Source: Polycyclovorans sp002706265
Lineage (GTDB): Bacteria; Pseudomonadota; Gammaproteobacteria; Nevskiales; Nevskiaceae
Reading direction: 5' to 3'
Length of the DNA: 64,000 bases
Assembly (NCBI GenBank): GCA_963973915.1
Contig: CAXBBM010000002.1
Span: forward strand, 1-64,000
The position numbers and the translations under genes were made by a program. Under the pieces are notes generated by a model, which saw only the letters and a program-made list of their open reading frames with translations, did no database searches and had not been told where the DNA came from. Below, piece by piece: positions 53,647 to 60,873 of this stretch (positions are counted from its first letter, which is position 1; each line of letters begins with the position of its first letter).

Positions 53647-53687
53647 AATGCAACTGCATTGATAGGACAATGCGACTGCATTACCAT
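53647..53687 (+). promoter_or_regulatory. prlF-yhaV promoter with twin palindromic operators
   Basis: AATGCAACTGCATT (53647-53660) and AATGCGACTGCATT (53669-53682) are near-identical palindromes spaced 22 bases apart, two helical turns. They overlap a promoter read as TTGATA-N17-TACCAT (53659-53687): the first covers the -35 and the second abuts the -10. The layout is that of an autorepressed toxin-antitoxin operon. Confidence 0.75.
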
Positions 53688-53720
53688 TCAAGCATCAACC
53701 CAGATCCGCAGGAGACTGCC

Positions 53721-54050
53721 ATGGCCGCGACCCTCGAAGTCGAATCCACACTCACCGATCGCTACCAGACCACGGTGCCGGAAACCGTGCGTCGTGCCCT
53801 CAAGCTGGGCAAGCGCGACAAGATCCACTACACCATTCGCCCCAGCGGAGAGGTGGTGCTGACGCGCGTCGAAGCATCGGACGGTGACGACCCGGTGCTC
53901 GGTCAGTTCCTCGGCTTCCTGGCCGCCGACATCACTCGCCATCCCGAGCGGCTGCAAGCTGTGGATGCCGGCCTCGTCCAACGCCTCCAGGCGCTGGTCG
54001 GCGGCGTCGATGTCGATCTCGATGCCGCCCTGTCGGAAGACGATGAATGA
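53721..54050 (+). CDS. prlF: PrlF-type AbrB antitoxin
   Basis: Antitoxin of 109 residues with an N-terminal SpoVT/AbrB swapped-hairpin DNA-binding domain (STLTDRYQTTVPETVRRAL) and an acidic C-terminal tail (DLDAALSEDDE) for toxin binding. The start follows AGGAG. Its stop overlaps the yhaV ATG by four bases. The complex should repress the twin-palindrome promoter upstream. Confidence 0.9.
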   Translation: MAATLEVESTLTDRYQTTVPETVRRALKLGKRDKIHYTIRPSGEVVLTRVEASDGDDPVLGQFLGFLAADITRHPERLQAVDAGLVQRLQALVGGVDVDLDAALSEDDE

Positions 54051-54559
54051 GCGCAGGAAAGCCTGAGCCCTTGGTCATTCATGGCTGGACGGTCTTCGCC
54101 CATCCACTGTTCCTGGCGCAGATCGAAGCGCTGGCGCGGCAGGTCGAGACCCTGAAGCAGAAGGACCCGGCTGGGTACGTCAAAAAGAACGCCAGCAAAC
54201 GGCTGGCCGCGATCACCAAACTGGCGTTCGATGTCATCCCGCAAGATCCGACGCGACCGGAGTACCGCCAGGGTGGGACGCTCGGTGACGATCACAAGCA
54301 CTGGTTGCGGGCCAAGTTCTTCCAGCAGTACCGACTATTCTTCCGCTACCACGCCCCGAGCAAGGTGATCGTCTACGCCTGGGTGAACGACGAAGACACC
54401 AAACGCGCTTATGAAAGCAGCAACGACGCCTACCGGGTGTTCCGCAAGATGCTGGAAAGCGGGCATCCGCCTGATGACTGGGATCGGCTACTGGCTGAGG
54501 CGCAAAAAGAATCGCAGCGGCTGCAGGAATCACTGGCCAGGGCGACAGCAGCACAGTGA
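54047..54559 (+). CDS. yhaV: YhaV-type toxin
   Basis: Toxin of 170 residues of the YhaV family, RelE-like ribosome-dependent RNases. The opening INxWxxFAHPLF-like segment reads IHGWTVFAHPLFLAQIEAL. KLAFDVIPQDPTRPEYRQG, RAKFFQQYRLFFRYH and VIVYAWVNDEDTKRAYESSNDAY follow. It is coupled to prlF. The lysines, arginines and histidines of the family core are present, so it is probably active. Confidence 0.9.
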   Translation: MSAGKPEPLVIHGWTVFAHPLFLAQIEALARQVETLKQKDPAGYVKKNASKRLAAITKLAFDVIPQDPTRPEYRQGGTLGDDHKHWLRAKFFQQYRLFFRYHAPSKVIVYAWVNDEDTKRAYESSNDAYRVFRKMLESGHPPDDWDRLLAEAQKESQRLQESLARATAAQ

Positions 54560-54575
54560 TTGGCGCCGCGTGCGT

Positions 54576-54971
54576 CTACTCGTACCCCATCTTGAGGGCT
54601 TGGGCGTGGGCAATCAGTTCATCCAAGGCCTGATGTCGCACAGCGTGTCTGGCCGGTTGGTCAGCGTCCGACAATGGCCTTGCGGCGATGGCATCAGCCG
54701 GGGCTGACGACAGTCCGCTCAGGCTGAGTTCGCCACCCAACGCCTTGATAACGCGCAGCACGTGTTCGAGCCGGAGAGTCGAGTTGCCAGACTCAAGCTT
54801 GACGATGAAACGAAGGCCGACACCGGCCGCCGAAGACAGCTGGGCCTGGGTCAGGCCAAGCTGCCTGCGCGCCGCACGCAGAGACTGTCCGAGCGTGTGA
54901 ATGCTGTCGATGTGGCCTTTGCGGACTTCGGGCCAGTTCCAGGGCGCGAGGTCGGAGCGAGGAATGGCCAC
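54576..54971 (-). CDS. XRE-family HTH regulator, orphan antitoxin-like
   Basis: DNA-binding protein of 131 residues. The HTH is LGQSLRAARRQLGLTQAQLSSAAGVG, followed by GLRFIVKLESGNSTLRLEHVLRVIKALGGELSL, as in HipB. The last residues ALDELIAHAQALKMGYE match the tail of the excisionase-type protein at 51370. HipB-like proteins normally precede hipA, but here the downstream neighbour is the convergent yhaV. The GTG start at 54971 has a weak ribosome site. It may be a stranded antitoxin or a regulator of a neighbouring cassette. Confidence 0.78.
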   Translation of the reverse strand: MAIPRSDLAPWNWPEVRKGHIDSIHTLGQSLRAARRQLGLTQAQLSSAAGVGLRFIVKLESGNSTLRLEHVLRVIKALGGELSLSGLSSAPADAIAARPLSDADQPARHAVRHQALDELIAHAQALKMGYE

Positions 54972-55048
54972 GAGAGAGTGGAATGTGGCCTGGAACGGCC
55001 AATTCTGGCGGCTGGCGAAGTCCGCGGGCTTCCGCAGGAACCCCCAAC

Positions 55049-55250
55049 AACACGCGGGAACCGGCGCGAGCGGGCAAGAAAAAACCCCAACCTAGAACGG
55101 CTGGGGTTTTGTTATTGGTGGTGCTAGAGCGTCACGGTTACGACCCAGACCCTACACAAGATGAGAGTGTTTAGGTGCAAATGCACAGAAACGCCGTGAT
55201 CCGTAAAGAGTAAGTGCGGACCGGACGCGGGTTCAGTTCCCAAACACGGA
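55049..55250. repeat. ssrA-end-like repeat C
   Basis: Positions 55049-55111 repeat 53283-53345 with two mismatches. TTATTGGTGG follows the hairpin, as in the ssrA 3' flank (TTCAATTGGTGG). The rest diverges from A and B, except for GGACGCGGGTTCAGTTCCC near 55214, which resembles the ssrA T-arm (GGACGGGGGTTCAATTCCC on the minus strand). The 55112-55265 stretch holds no gene. Confidence 0.8.
55081..55110. terminator. intrinsic terminator within repeat C
   Basis: AAAACCCCAACC pairs with GGCTGGGGTTTT (one mismatch) around TAGAAC. The A-run and T-run make it bidirectional. Confidence 0.75.
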
Positions 55251-55265
55251 ATCGAACTGCCGGAC

Positions 55266-56486
55266 TCAGAGAGTGATTCGGCCGACGTCGAAGCAGGCCT
55301 GCACGTAGTCCATGTCGGCCTCGCGGACGCCTGCGTCGGCGAAGTATTTCCGCCACGACGCCACGACCTCGCTGACCCGGCGGGCGATGGCCTTTGCATC
55401 GTCGTCGTTCAGCATGAAGTGCTGAACCGCGCTCAGTGCGTTGGCGAGGTTCGACTCCTGGCCCTGCAGGCCAACAATCATTGCCTGCCGATAGGTGGTG
55501 CTCACCTGCGGCATCGGCACGAGGTCAAATGCCGGAGCGAGACGGAAGGTTGTGCCGGCCACGTGGAGTGCACCGTGATTCTTGGCGTGATCATCGCGGT
55601 TGCCGGTGGCGATGCTGAACAACATGCGCCCGAACAGTTCGTGGCAGTCCTTGGCGGGTTGGTCGGACCACCGGCGCAGCTCGTCGGCGAAGGCCGGATA
55701 ACTGCCGACCTCGGTTTCCCCATACTGCCCAAGCAGCGTTTTGGCGCTGAGGTAGTGGCGAGGGTAATGCTGGCCCTTGATCCGCGCGCGGTCGAAGCGA
55801 TGGATGCCCAGCGCAATAGTGCCGTCGACCTGCACGAACTCTCGGTTTGGCACCTCGAAGCCGCAGGCCTCTGCCATGTCGAGCATCGCCTTCTCGGCGC
55901 GCACCTGATCGAAGCGGTCGTCCTGCCGACCAAACTTCAGGATCATCGACGCATGCGGATCCTGGTAGGAGGATTTAGGGCGTGCACCGCCGAGTGACCC
56001 CGTCAGCAGGTCGCCCTGGGCCTGCGTCACGGCACGGCCGGTTTCTACGGCATGGATGGCGTCGGCCAGCCCGGCCATCGCGATGCGCGTCGGGAGCGCG
56101 GGCGGCGTGCCGGTACCGGCGGTGAAGGCGAGAGCGCCGATGCGGTCGCCGGAGGACTTGAGCAGGTACTCGAGCTCCGGCAGCTCGCCGAACTCGTTGT
56201 ACTGGAGAGCGGCGTGCCGCAGCTCCAGAACCGTGCGGCCCCAGCTGTCCGGCGCAGCGTCGCGAATGGCCCCGAAAAGGCGATCGGCCTTGAAGCTGGC
56301 CGCCTTCAGGGGCAGGTGAACTGGATCCAGCGCGATGGCGTCCTCGCGCGCGAGGTAGCGGGCACCATAGGTGAACTCGGCAGTCGTGCTCCGGCCCGCC
56401 TGGTCGACGGTCAGCGCGCCGCAGGGCACGGCTCCCGCGCCACCGGGAAGGTAGATCCAGACGACGCAACTGCGTTCAGAGGTCAC
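55266..56486 (-). CDS. hipA: HipA-type kinase toxin
   Basis: Serine/threonine kinase toxin of 406 residues. The P-loop is GSLGGARPKS (about 163-172). The catalytic loop is TGNRDDHAKNHG (294-305), with Asp near 298 and Asn303, and the metal-binding Asp is in AFDLVPMP (321). Known HipA kinases phosphorylate glutamyl-tRNA synthetase or related targets. The GTG start lies inside the last codons of hipB (11-base overlap). It is the only gene between repeat C and hipB. Confidence 0.92.
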   Translation of the reverse strand: MTSERSCVVWIYLPGGAGAVPCGALTVDQAGRSTTAEFTYGARYLAREDAIALDPVHLPLKAASFKADRLFGAIRDAAPDSWGRTVLELRHAALQYNEFGELPELEYLLKSSGDRIGALAFTAGTGTPPALPTRIAMAGLADAIHAVETGRAVTQAQGDLLTGSLGGARPKSSYQDPHASMILKFGRQDDRFDQVRAEKAMLDMAEACGFEVPNREFVQVDGTIALGIHRFDRARIKGQHYPRHYLSAKTLLGQYGETEVGSYPAFADELRRWSDQPAKDCHELFGRMLFSIATGNRDDHAKNHGALHVAGTTFRLAPAFDLVPMPQVSTTYRQAMIVGLQGQESNLANALSAVQHFMLNDDDAKAIARRVSEVVASWRKYFADAGVREADMDYVQACFDVGRITL

Positions 56487-56796
56487 GGAGCAGCTCGCGG
56501 TGACGGCTGGAGGTCTTGCGGGAGCGGCTCAGTTCCATGCGCAGTCCTTCCTCGTCAGACTTGGGATCGGCGATGCTCGGTAGCAGGTTCATGGCCCACA
56601 GCACGCAGGCGACATGCGCGAACGCGACGCCTGGCTCGCCGCTCTCGATCCGATGTAGGGTGCGGACGCTGACGCCGGCCTTCTCGGCGAGCTGGGCGGC
56701 GGACAGCCGCCGACGCTGGCGGGCCGCCCGAATGTTTTCGGCGTACACCCGCATCTGGGCCTGCACAGCAATCGGTGGTGCGGCGGCGGTCTTCAT
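56476..56796 (-). CDS. hipB: HipB-type antitoxin
   Basis: XRE-family DNA-binding antitoxin of 106 residues. The HTH is ENIRAARQRRRLSAAQLAEKAGVSVRTLHRIESGEPGV, followed by the HipB-like C-terminal segment with NLLPSIADPKSDEEG. The ATG at 56796 is immediately downstream (minus strand) of a predicted operator pair. It is coupled to hipA by overlap. Confidence 0.9.
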   Translation of the reverse strand: MKTAAAPPIAVQAQMRVYAENIRAARQRRRLSAAQLAEKAGVSVRTLHRIESGEPGVAFAHVACVLWAMNLLPSIADPKSDEEGLRMELSRSRKTSSRHRELLRDL

Positions 56797-56798
56797 CG

Positions 56799-56844
56799 GC
56801 CATATCTGGCATGGAAACGCCAATAGTCTGCCATATATGGCAGA
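56799..56844. promoter_or_regulatory. paired palindromic operators upstream of hipB
   Basis: GCCATATATGGC (56830-56841), inside the perfect 18-bp palindrome TCTGCCATATATGGCAGA (56827-56844), and GCCATATCTGGC (56799-56810) differ by one base. Their centres are 31 bases apart, about three helical turns. They lie between the hipB start and its upstream promoter region and are probably bound by HipB. Confidence 0.72.
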
Positions 56845-57223
56845 TAAATAGAACCCGAGAGGACGCCCGAACGCTGGACGGGCCGGCCCGCCAGTCGGCT
56901 ACCTAGGCTGCTGGAGGCGACTAAAGAGCCTCTGCGCCTCGGCTCGTGCAGCGAGGTCCTGTTCCGGCGACAGCAGCGATCAATTCCACCCCGTCGTCGC
57001 CTGCCACGAAGGCCGGGCCGCCAACGTCGTCGTCATACTCGGCGATGTCTTCATTGATCGCGTAGTGTTTGGACTGGGTCAGGTCGGGGCCAGCTTTAAC
57101 TGAGCGAGGTACACCCATGTCCAGCATCGCGACAAGTCGCCGCGGTCGTAGGGATTGGGCGATGGCCTGCCGCGCAGAAGTCCGCAATACGGCTCAAAAA
57201 CGCCCAATAAAACGCGGAGTTGC
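56845..57223. other. gene-poor stretch between hipB and ssrA
   Basis: No convincing gene is seen. A minus-strand open frame of 88 codons (56921-57187) has no recognisable family and no clear start signal; it could be the decayed remnant of a cassette gene. No integrase signature was found in any frame. Confidence 0.35.
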
Positions 57224-57258
57224 GCAAAAAAAATTGGCCAACCTATTACGGTTGGCCA
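57224..57258 (-). terminator. intrinsic terminator of ssrA
   Basis: On the minus strand the stem TGGCCAACC / GGTTGGCCA (57235-57258, loop of six) is followed by a run of eight T. The hairpin head CCAACCTATTACGGTTGG is the pattern echoed in repeats B and C. Confidence 0.88.
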
Positions 57259-57266
57259 TATTCAAT

Positions 57267-57620
57267 TGGTGGAGATGGGGGGAATTGAACCCCCGTCCGC
57301 CAGCCTTCCGCCTACAGATCTACATGCGTAGCCCGGTCTTTAATTTTCGTCTTCAGCTCCCGGATGGGCACGGATCGCTGTTGCTTATCCCCTTAGGGTT
57401 TTAGTGCGTTGGTTAAGGGCGAACCATTGCACGAGTTGGTATGAGTCGACACCTGATTCAGCGGTACCAACACCAGCTGGTCAGATGCTCACCGGATTAA
57501 GCGGCGAGGGCGTAGTTGTCGTCGTTCGCAACTAGCTTGTTTGCAAACCGTTTAACGAGCAGATTTGCAGCTCGGCATGCACCGCGAGTTTCAGCACCGA
57601 CGTCGAAGCCAGTCATCCCC
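57267..57620 (-). ncRNA. ssrA: transfer-messenger RNA (tmRNA)
   Basis: The 5' end GGGGATGACTGGCTTCGACG (minus strand, from 57620) and the 3' end with T-arm GGGTTCAATTCCCCCC and terminal CCACCA identify tmRNA, 354 bases. The tag reading frame (57497-57529, minus strand) encodes resume codon GCG and the peptide ANDDNYALAA followed by TAA. It rescues stalled ribosomes with SmpB, encoded just upstream. The accessory block starts at its 3' end. Confidence 0.97.
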
Positions 57621-57666
57621 GTTGTGTGCGTGAAGGGTAACACGCCCTGACCCGCGTAACGATGGG

Positions 57667-58152
57667 TCAGTTGCGGACGCTGGTACGCATGATGCGGCCT
57701 TGTTGGCGTTGCCAGTCGCGGTCTTTGATGTCGGCACGTTTGTCGTGCTGCTTCTTGCCTTTGGCGAGGCCTACGGCGAGCTTGGCGCGGCCGCGGTTCC
57801 AGTGCAGGTCCAGCGGCACCAGGGTGTAACCGGCGCGTTCGACCTTGCCGATGAGGGTGGCGAGTTGCTTGCGGTGCAAGAGCAGTTTGCGCGTGCGGGT
57901 CGAGTCGGCAATCACGTGGGTGCTGGTTTGTGGCAGCGGGGTGACATGCGCGCCAATCAGGTAGGCCTCACCATTGCGCAGGATGACGTAGGCCTCGGCG
58001 ATCTGTGCGCGGCCGGCGCGCAGGGACTTCACTTCCCAGCCTTGCAGGGCAAGGCCGGCTTCATAGCGTTCTTCGATGAAGTAGTCGTGCCGCGCCTTGC
58101 GATTCAGTGCAATGGTGTCGTCGGCCGCTTTGGCCTTGTTCTTTTCACTCAT
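57667..58152 (-). CDS. smpB: tmRNA-binding protein SmpB
   Basis: SsrA-binding protein of 161 residues. It has an OB fold with ALNRKARHDYFIEERYEAGLAL, GWEVKSLRAGRAQI and RKLLLHRKQLATL, and the basic C-terminal tail KGKKQHDKRADIKDRDW that enters the ribosome's mRNA channel. The ATG at 58152 is preferred over a TTG six bases upstream. It lies 46 bases upstream of ssrA. Confidence 0.97.
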   Translation of the reverse strand: MSEKNKAKAADDTIALNRKARHDYFIEERYEAGLALQGWEVKSLRAGRAQIAEAYVILRNGEAYLIGAHVTPLPQTSTHVIADSTRTRKLLLHRKQLATLIGKVERAGYTLVPLDLHWNRGRAKLAVGLAKGKKQHDKRADIKDRDWQRQQGRIMRTSVRN

Positions 58153-58241
58153 GTGCAAAGTATAGGGGAGCGACGGCCTGCATCATCGGCCCCGCGCACT
58201 GGAAACGGCGATTTGACCGCCCTTCGCACTACACTCGCGGC

Positions 58242-59612
58242 ATGCATATTCCGGAATCACGCACGGGAACCTGGTCGTCGAACCGCGCCTTCATCTGGGT
58301 CGCGGTCGGCAGTTGCGTGGGCATGGGCACGATGTTGCGTTTTCCGGCCCAGATGCAGGCGTTTGGCGCCATTGCGTTTCTGTCGGCTTACCTGTTGTGC
58401 CTGCTGTTGATCGCCTGGCCAATTCTGGCCGCGGAGTGGGGACTGGGGCGGTGGATGCGCGGTGATCTGGTCAGTGGCTTTGCCAATACCGCTGAAACTG
58501 CCGGGCTGACACGGCGATGGCGGGTGCTGGGCGGCGTGATGGTGGTGACCGCCGCAATGGTTCTGTCCTATTACAGCGTGATCGCCGGTTGGGGAATGGC
58601 TTATCTGGTGCGCGCGGTGGGTGGCGTGCTCAACGCACAGGCGCTTCCGGCGCTGGTCAACAATTATCAGGAACTGGTGGGCGAGCCCGAACGTGGCTTG
58701 GCGTGGCACACGCTGTTCATGGTGGTGACGTGCGTGGTCGTGTCGCGCGGCTTTCGATCGGGGGTCGAGCGGTTGGCGATGCGGGTGCTGCCGGCCTCCA
58801 TGCTGGTCGTCTCGCTGTTGGCCCTGGTGTTGCTGTTGCGAAACGACCCGCCGCCCGACTGGCAGGCGCTGCTCGCGCCGAAGACCTCGCTGCTGGCGCT
58901 GGATTTGTGGTTGACGGCGATACGCGAAGCCTTCATCACCGCGGGCTTGGGCCTGGGCGCCATGATGACCCTGGGTGCCTATCTGCCCAGCGACCTGCGG
59001 CTACTGCCCACGGCCGGCATCGTGATCATGCTCGACATCATCTTCGGCGTTCTGACGACGATGGTGCTTTTTCTGTTGGGTGGCGGCGCCTCGACCGGGA
59101 CGGGATTCGAGCTGGTTTTCGTGGGCTTGCCGCAGGCCTTGCCTGCCGGGTTGAGCGGCGTGCTGATCGGCACCCTGGTGTATGGCTTGCTGGTGGTGAT
59201 GAGCCTGACCTCTGCCGTGGTACTGCTGGAAGTGGTCACCCGATTCGCCATGGAGCGTTGGCGGCACACGCGAATCGATGCGGCGACCACCTCGGCGGCC
59301 GTGATCTGGGCCTTGGGCGTGGCGTGTCTGTGGAGTTTCTCGGGGCCGGCATCGTTGGACGCCGAGCAGTTCTCGATTTTCGATGCGCTGATCGTGGCCA
59401 CCGCGCAACTGGCCGCGCCGGTTTCGGCCCTGGCCGTTTGCGTGTTTGCCGGCCGCATGATTCCGCCCGACCTGCGACGCGCGGTATTCGGGCAGGCGCG
59501 CGGCTACTCGGTATGGGCGGCGCTGCTGCGTTACCCGGCGCGAGTGGGGGCGGTGGTCATCGTCCTGGACGCGATCGGGGTGTTCAAGGCCATCCGGGCG
59601 CTGTGGTTCTAG
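58242..59612 (+). CDS. NSS-family sodium-dependent transporter (second copy)
   Basis: Sodium symporter of 456 residues with the NSS helix-1 signature AFIWVAVGSCVGMGTMLRFP, more divergent than the copy at 46240. EAFITAGLGLGAMMTLGAYLP is the helix-6 region. It has about twelve helices. It occupies the place between smpB and rnfH where ratA is usually found. The ribosome site is weak. Confidence 0.85.
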   Translation: MHIPESRTGTWSSNRAFIWVAVGSCVGMGTMLRFPAQMQAFGAIAFLSAYLLCLLLIAWPILAAEWGLGRWMRGDLVSGFANTAETAGLTRRWRVLGGVMVVTAAMVLSYYSVIAGWGMAYLVRAVGGVLNAQALPALVNNYQELVGEPERGLAWHTLFMVVTCVVVSRGFRSGVERLAMRVLPASMLVVSLLALVLLLRNDPPPDWQALLAPKTSLLALDLWLTAIREAFITAGLGLGAMMTLGAYLPSDLRLLPTAGIVIMLDIIFGVLTTMVLFLLGGGASTGTGFELVFVGLPQALPAGLSGVLIGTLVYGLLVVMSLTSAVVLLEVVTRFAMERWRHTRIDAATTSAAVIWALGVACLWSFSGPASLDAEQFSIFDALIVATAQLAAPVSALAVCVFAGRMIPPDLRRAVFGQARGYSVWAALLRYPARVGAVVIVLDAIGVFKAIRALWF

Positions 59613-59629
59613 TTGCGGGGAAATTAGTG

Positions 59630-59926
59630 ATGAGCGGTGAACTGATTCAGGTTGAAGTGGCCTACGCATTGCCCAGCGAGCAGGTGGTGCTGCGGGTGGA
59701 CTTGCCTGCCGGCGCCACCGTGCGGGACGCAGTGACGCGCTCGGGTCTGCTCGCGCGTTATCCCGACATAGACCTTGAGCATCAGCGGGTGGGCATTTAC
59801 GCCCGCCTGGTGTCACTCGACGATGCGGTCAGCGTGGGCGATCGCGTCGAGGTTTATCGGCCCCTGCAGGCCGATCCAAAAACCGCGCGACGCGCCAAGG
59901 CGTCGCGGGCGGCGAAGGCCCAGTAG
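59630..59926 (+). CDS. rnfH: RnfH family protein
   Basis: Ubiquitin-fold protein of 98 residues of the RnfH/RatB (UPF0125) family: IQVEVAYALPSEQVVLRVDLPAGATVRDAV ... VGIYARLVSLDDAVSVGDRVEVYRPLQADPK. The tail is basic. In many gammaproteobacteria it is paired with ratA; ratA is absent here. It is convergent with bamE. Confidence 0.92.
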   Translation: MSGELIQVEVAYALPSEQVVLRVDLPAGATVRDAVTRSGLLARYPDIDLEHQRVGIYARLVSLDDAVSVGDRVEVYRPLQADPKTARRAKASRAAKAQ

Positions 59927-59928
59927 GC

Positions 59929-60387
59929 CTAGACCGAGCCGGGGTCGGTGGGCGAGCTGCGACCGGGTTTCGGTTGCGTGTCGGGGCGGTCGGCGGGAAT
60001 CTCGACCGGTTCGTCATCGCCCGTGGGGCGCCGGTAAATGGCGCTGGGATCAATGATGAACGTTTCGGCGCTGTCGGCTTCAACGCCCTCCATACGGGCC
60101 AATTGGCCGTCGCGAAAATGCAGGGACACGATGCGCTGGACTTCGGCACCGCGCGGCGCGCGGTAGTAGCCCAGGTAGTCCCAGCGGTTGGGATCGTAGG
60201 GATCAGCCGCCATCGGGGTGCCCATCAAGAAGCGAACCTGCTCGGGCGTCATGCCCAGCTCGACCTGGTTGAGCTTGTCCTGCTCGATGAAATTGCCCTG
60301 TCGCGTGGGCAACTTATAGACCAGCTGGCAGCCTGCCAGGGTGATGATGCATAAGGTTGCCAGGGCGCTGCTGATCCAAAAACGCAT
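59929..60387 (-). CDS. bamE: outer-membrane assembly lipoprotein BamE
   Basis: Lipoprotein of 152 residues of the BAM complex. The signal ends in LAGC. VYKLPTRQGNFIEQDKLNQVELGMTPEQVRFLMGTP is the BamE core, and DPYDPNRWDYLGYY follows. It has a long Pro/Asp-rich tail compared with the E. coli protein. The ATG at 60387 is chosen as the signal-peptide start. It is divergent from fur. Confidence 0.93.
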   Translation of the reverse strand: MRFWISSALATLCIITLAGCQLVYKLPTRQGNFIEQDKLNQVELGMTPEQVRFLMGTPMAADPYDPNRWDYLGYYRAPRGAEVQRIVSLHFRDGQLARMEGVEADSAETFIIDPSAIYRRPTGDDEPVEIPADRPDTQPKPGRSSPTDPGSV

Positions 60388-60445
60388 TGCGATTCGTTGT
60401 GGTCGAAGCCAGCGGTCATAATACGGCATTACCTGGAGCGCACTC

Positions 60446-60853
60446 ATGGAATCATCTGACCTTCGCAATGCCGGCCTCAAGGTCACGCTGCCACGCCTGA
60501 AAATTCTTCAGATTCTGGAAGCCAACGCTGATGCCCATCTGTCGGCCGAGGACATCTACCGTTTGCTGTTGGAATCGCACGAAGAAATTGGCCTGGCGAC
60601 GGTGTATCGCGTGTTGACCCAGTTCGAAGCGGCCGGCCTGGTAATGCGGCACAACTTTGAAGGCGGTCACTCGGTGTTCGAGCTGGCCAGCGGCGAGCAC
60701 CACGACCATATGGTCTGCCTGGAAACCGGCAAGGTGATCGAGTTTGTCAGCGAAGACATTGAAAAGCTGCAGCACGCGATCGCCAAACAGTACGGCTACG
60801 AGGTGCACGATCACAGCCTGGTGCTGTACGTGAAGCCCGCCAAGAAAGGCTGA
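60446..60853 (+). CDS. fur: ferric uptake regulator Fur
   Basis: Metal-dependent repressor of 135 residues. It has an N-terminal winged helix (LKVTLPRLKILQILE; IGLATVYRVLTQFEAAGLV) and a metal-binding HHDHMVC motif. The second Cys of the usual CxxC is Thr-containing here (CLETGKV) and the C-terminal cysteine pair is absent, so the structural zinc site is probably missing. It is divergent from bamE, 58 bases apart. The start follows CTGGAG. Confidence 0.94.
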   Translation: MESSDLRNAGLKVTLPRLKILQILEANADAHLSAEDIYRLLLESHEEIGLATVYRVLTQFEAAGLVMRHNFEGGHSVFELASGEHHDHMVCLETGKVIEFVSEDIEKLQHAIAKQYGYEVHDHSLVLYVKPAKKG

Positions 60854-60873
60854 GCCACGCCGCGCCGGAGGGA

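Larger units (their letters stand above)
51092..57266. mobile_element. putative accretion island at the ssrA 3' end (toxin-antitoxin cassettes)
   Basis: Block between the DUF4334 gene and the 3' end of ssrA. It contains only regulators and toxin-antitoxin-type genes, plus three repeats that resemble the ssrA 3' end with its terminator. The side is correct for integration at ssrA, whose 3' end faces this block. No integrase or transposase is seen, so it would be a remnant or be mobilised in trans. Boundaries are inferred from the outermost repeat and the ssrA end. Confidence 0.5.

Noticed and set aside
51092..57266. Search for an integrase or transposase in the accessory block
   Set aside because: No RxxHxxRY or DDE signature was found in any frame, so mobility is inferred only from repeats and context.
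57069..57404. Plus-strand frame of 111 codons with GELNPRP
   Set aside because: It overlaps the tmRNA 3' half on the opposite strand and has no family support.
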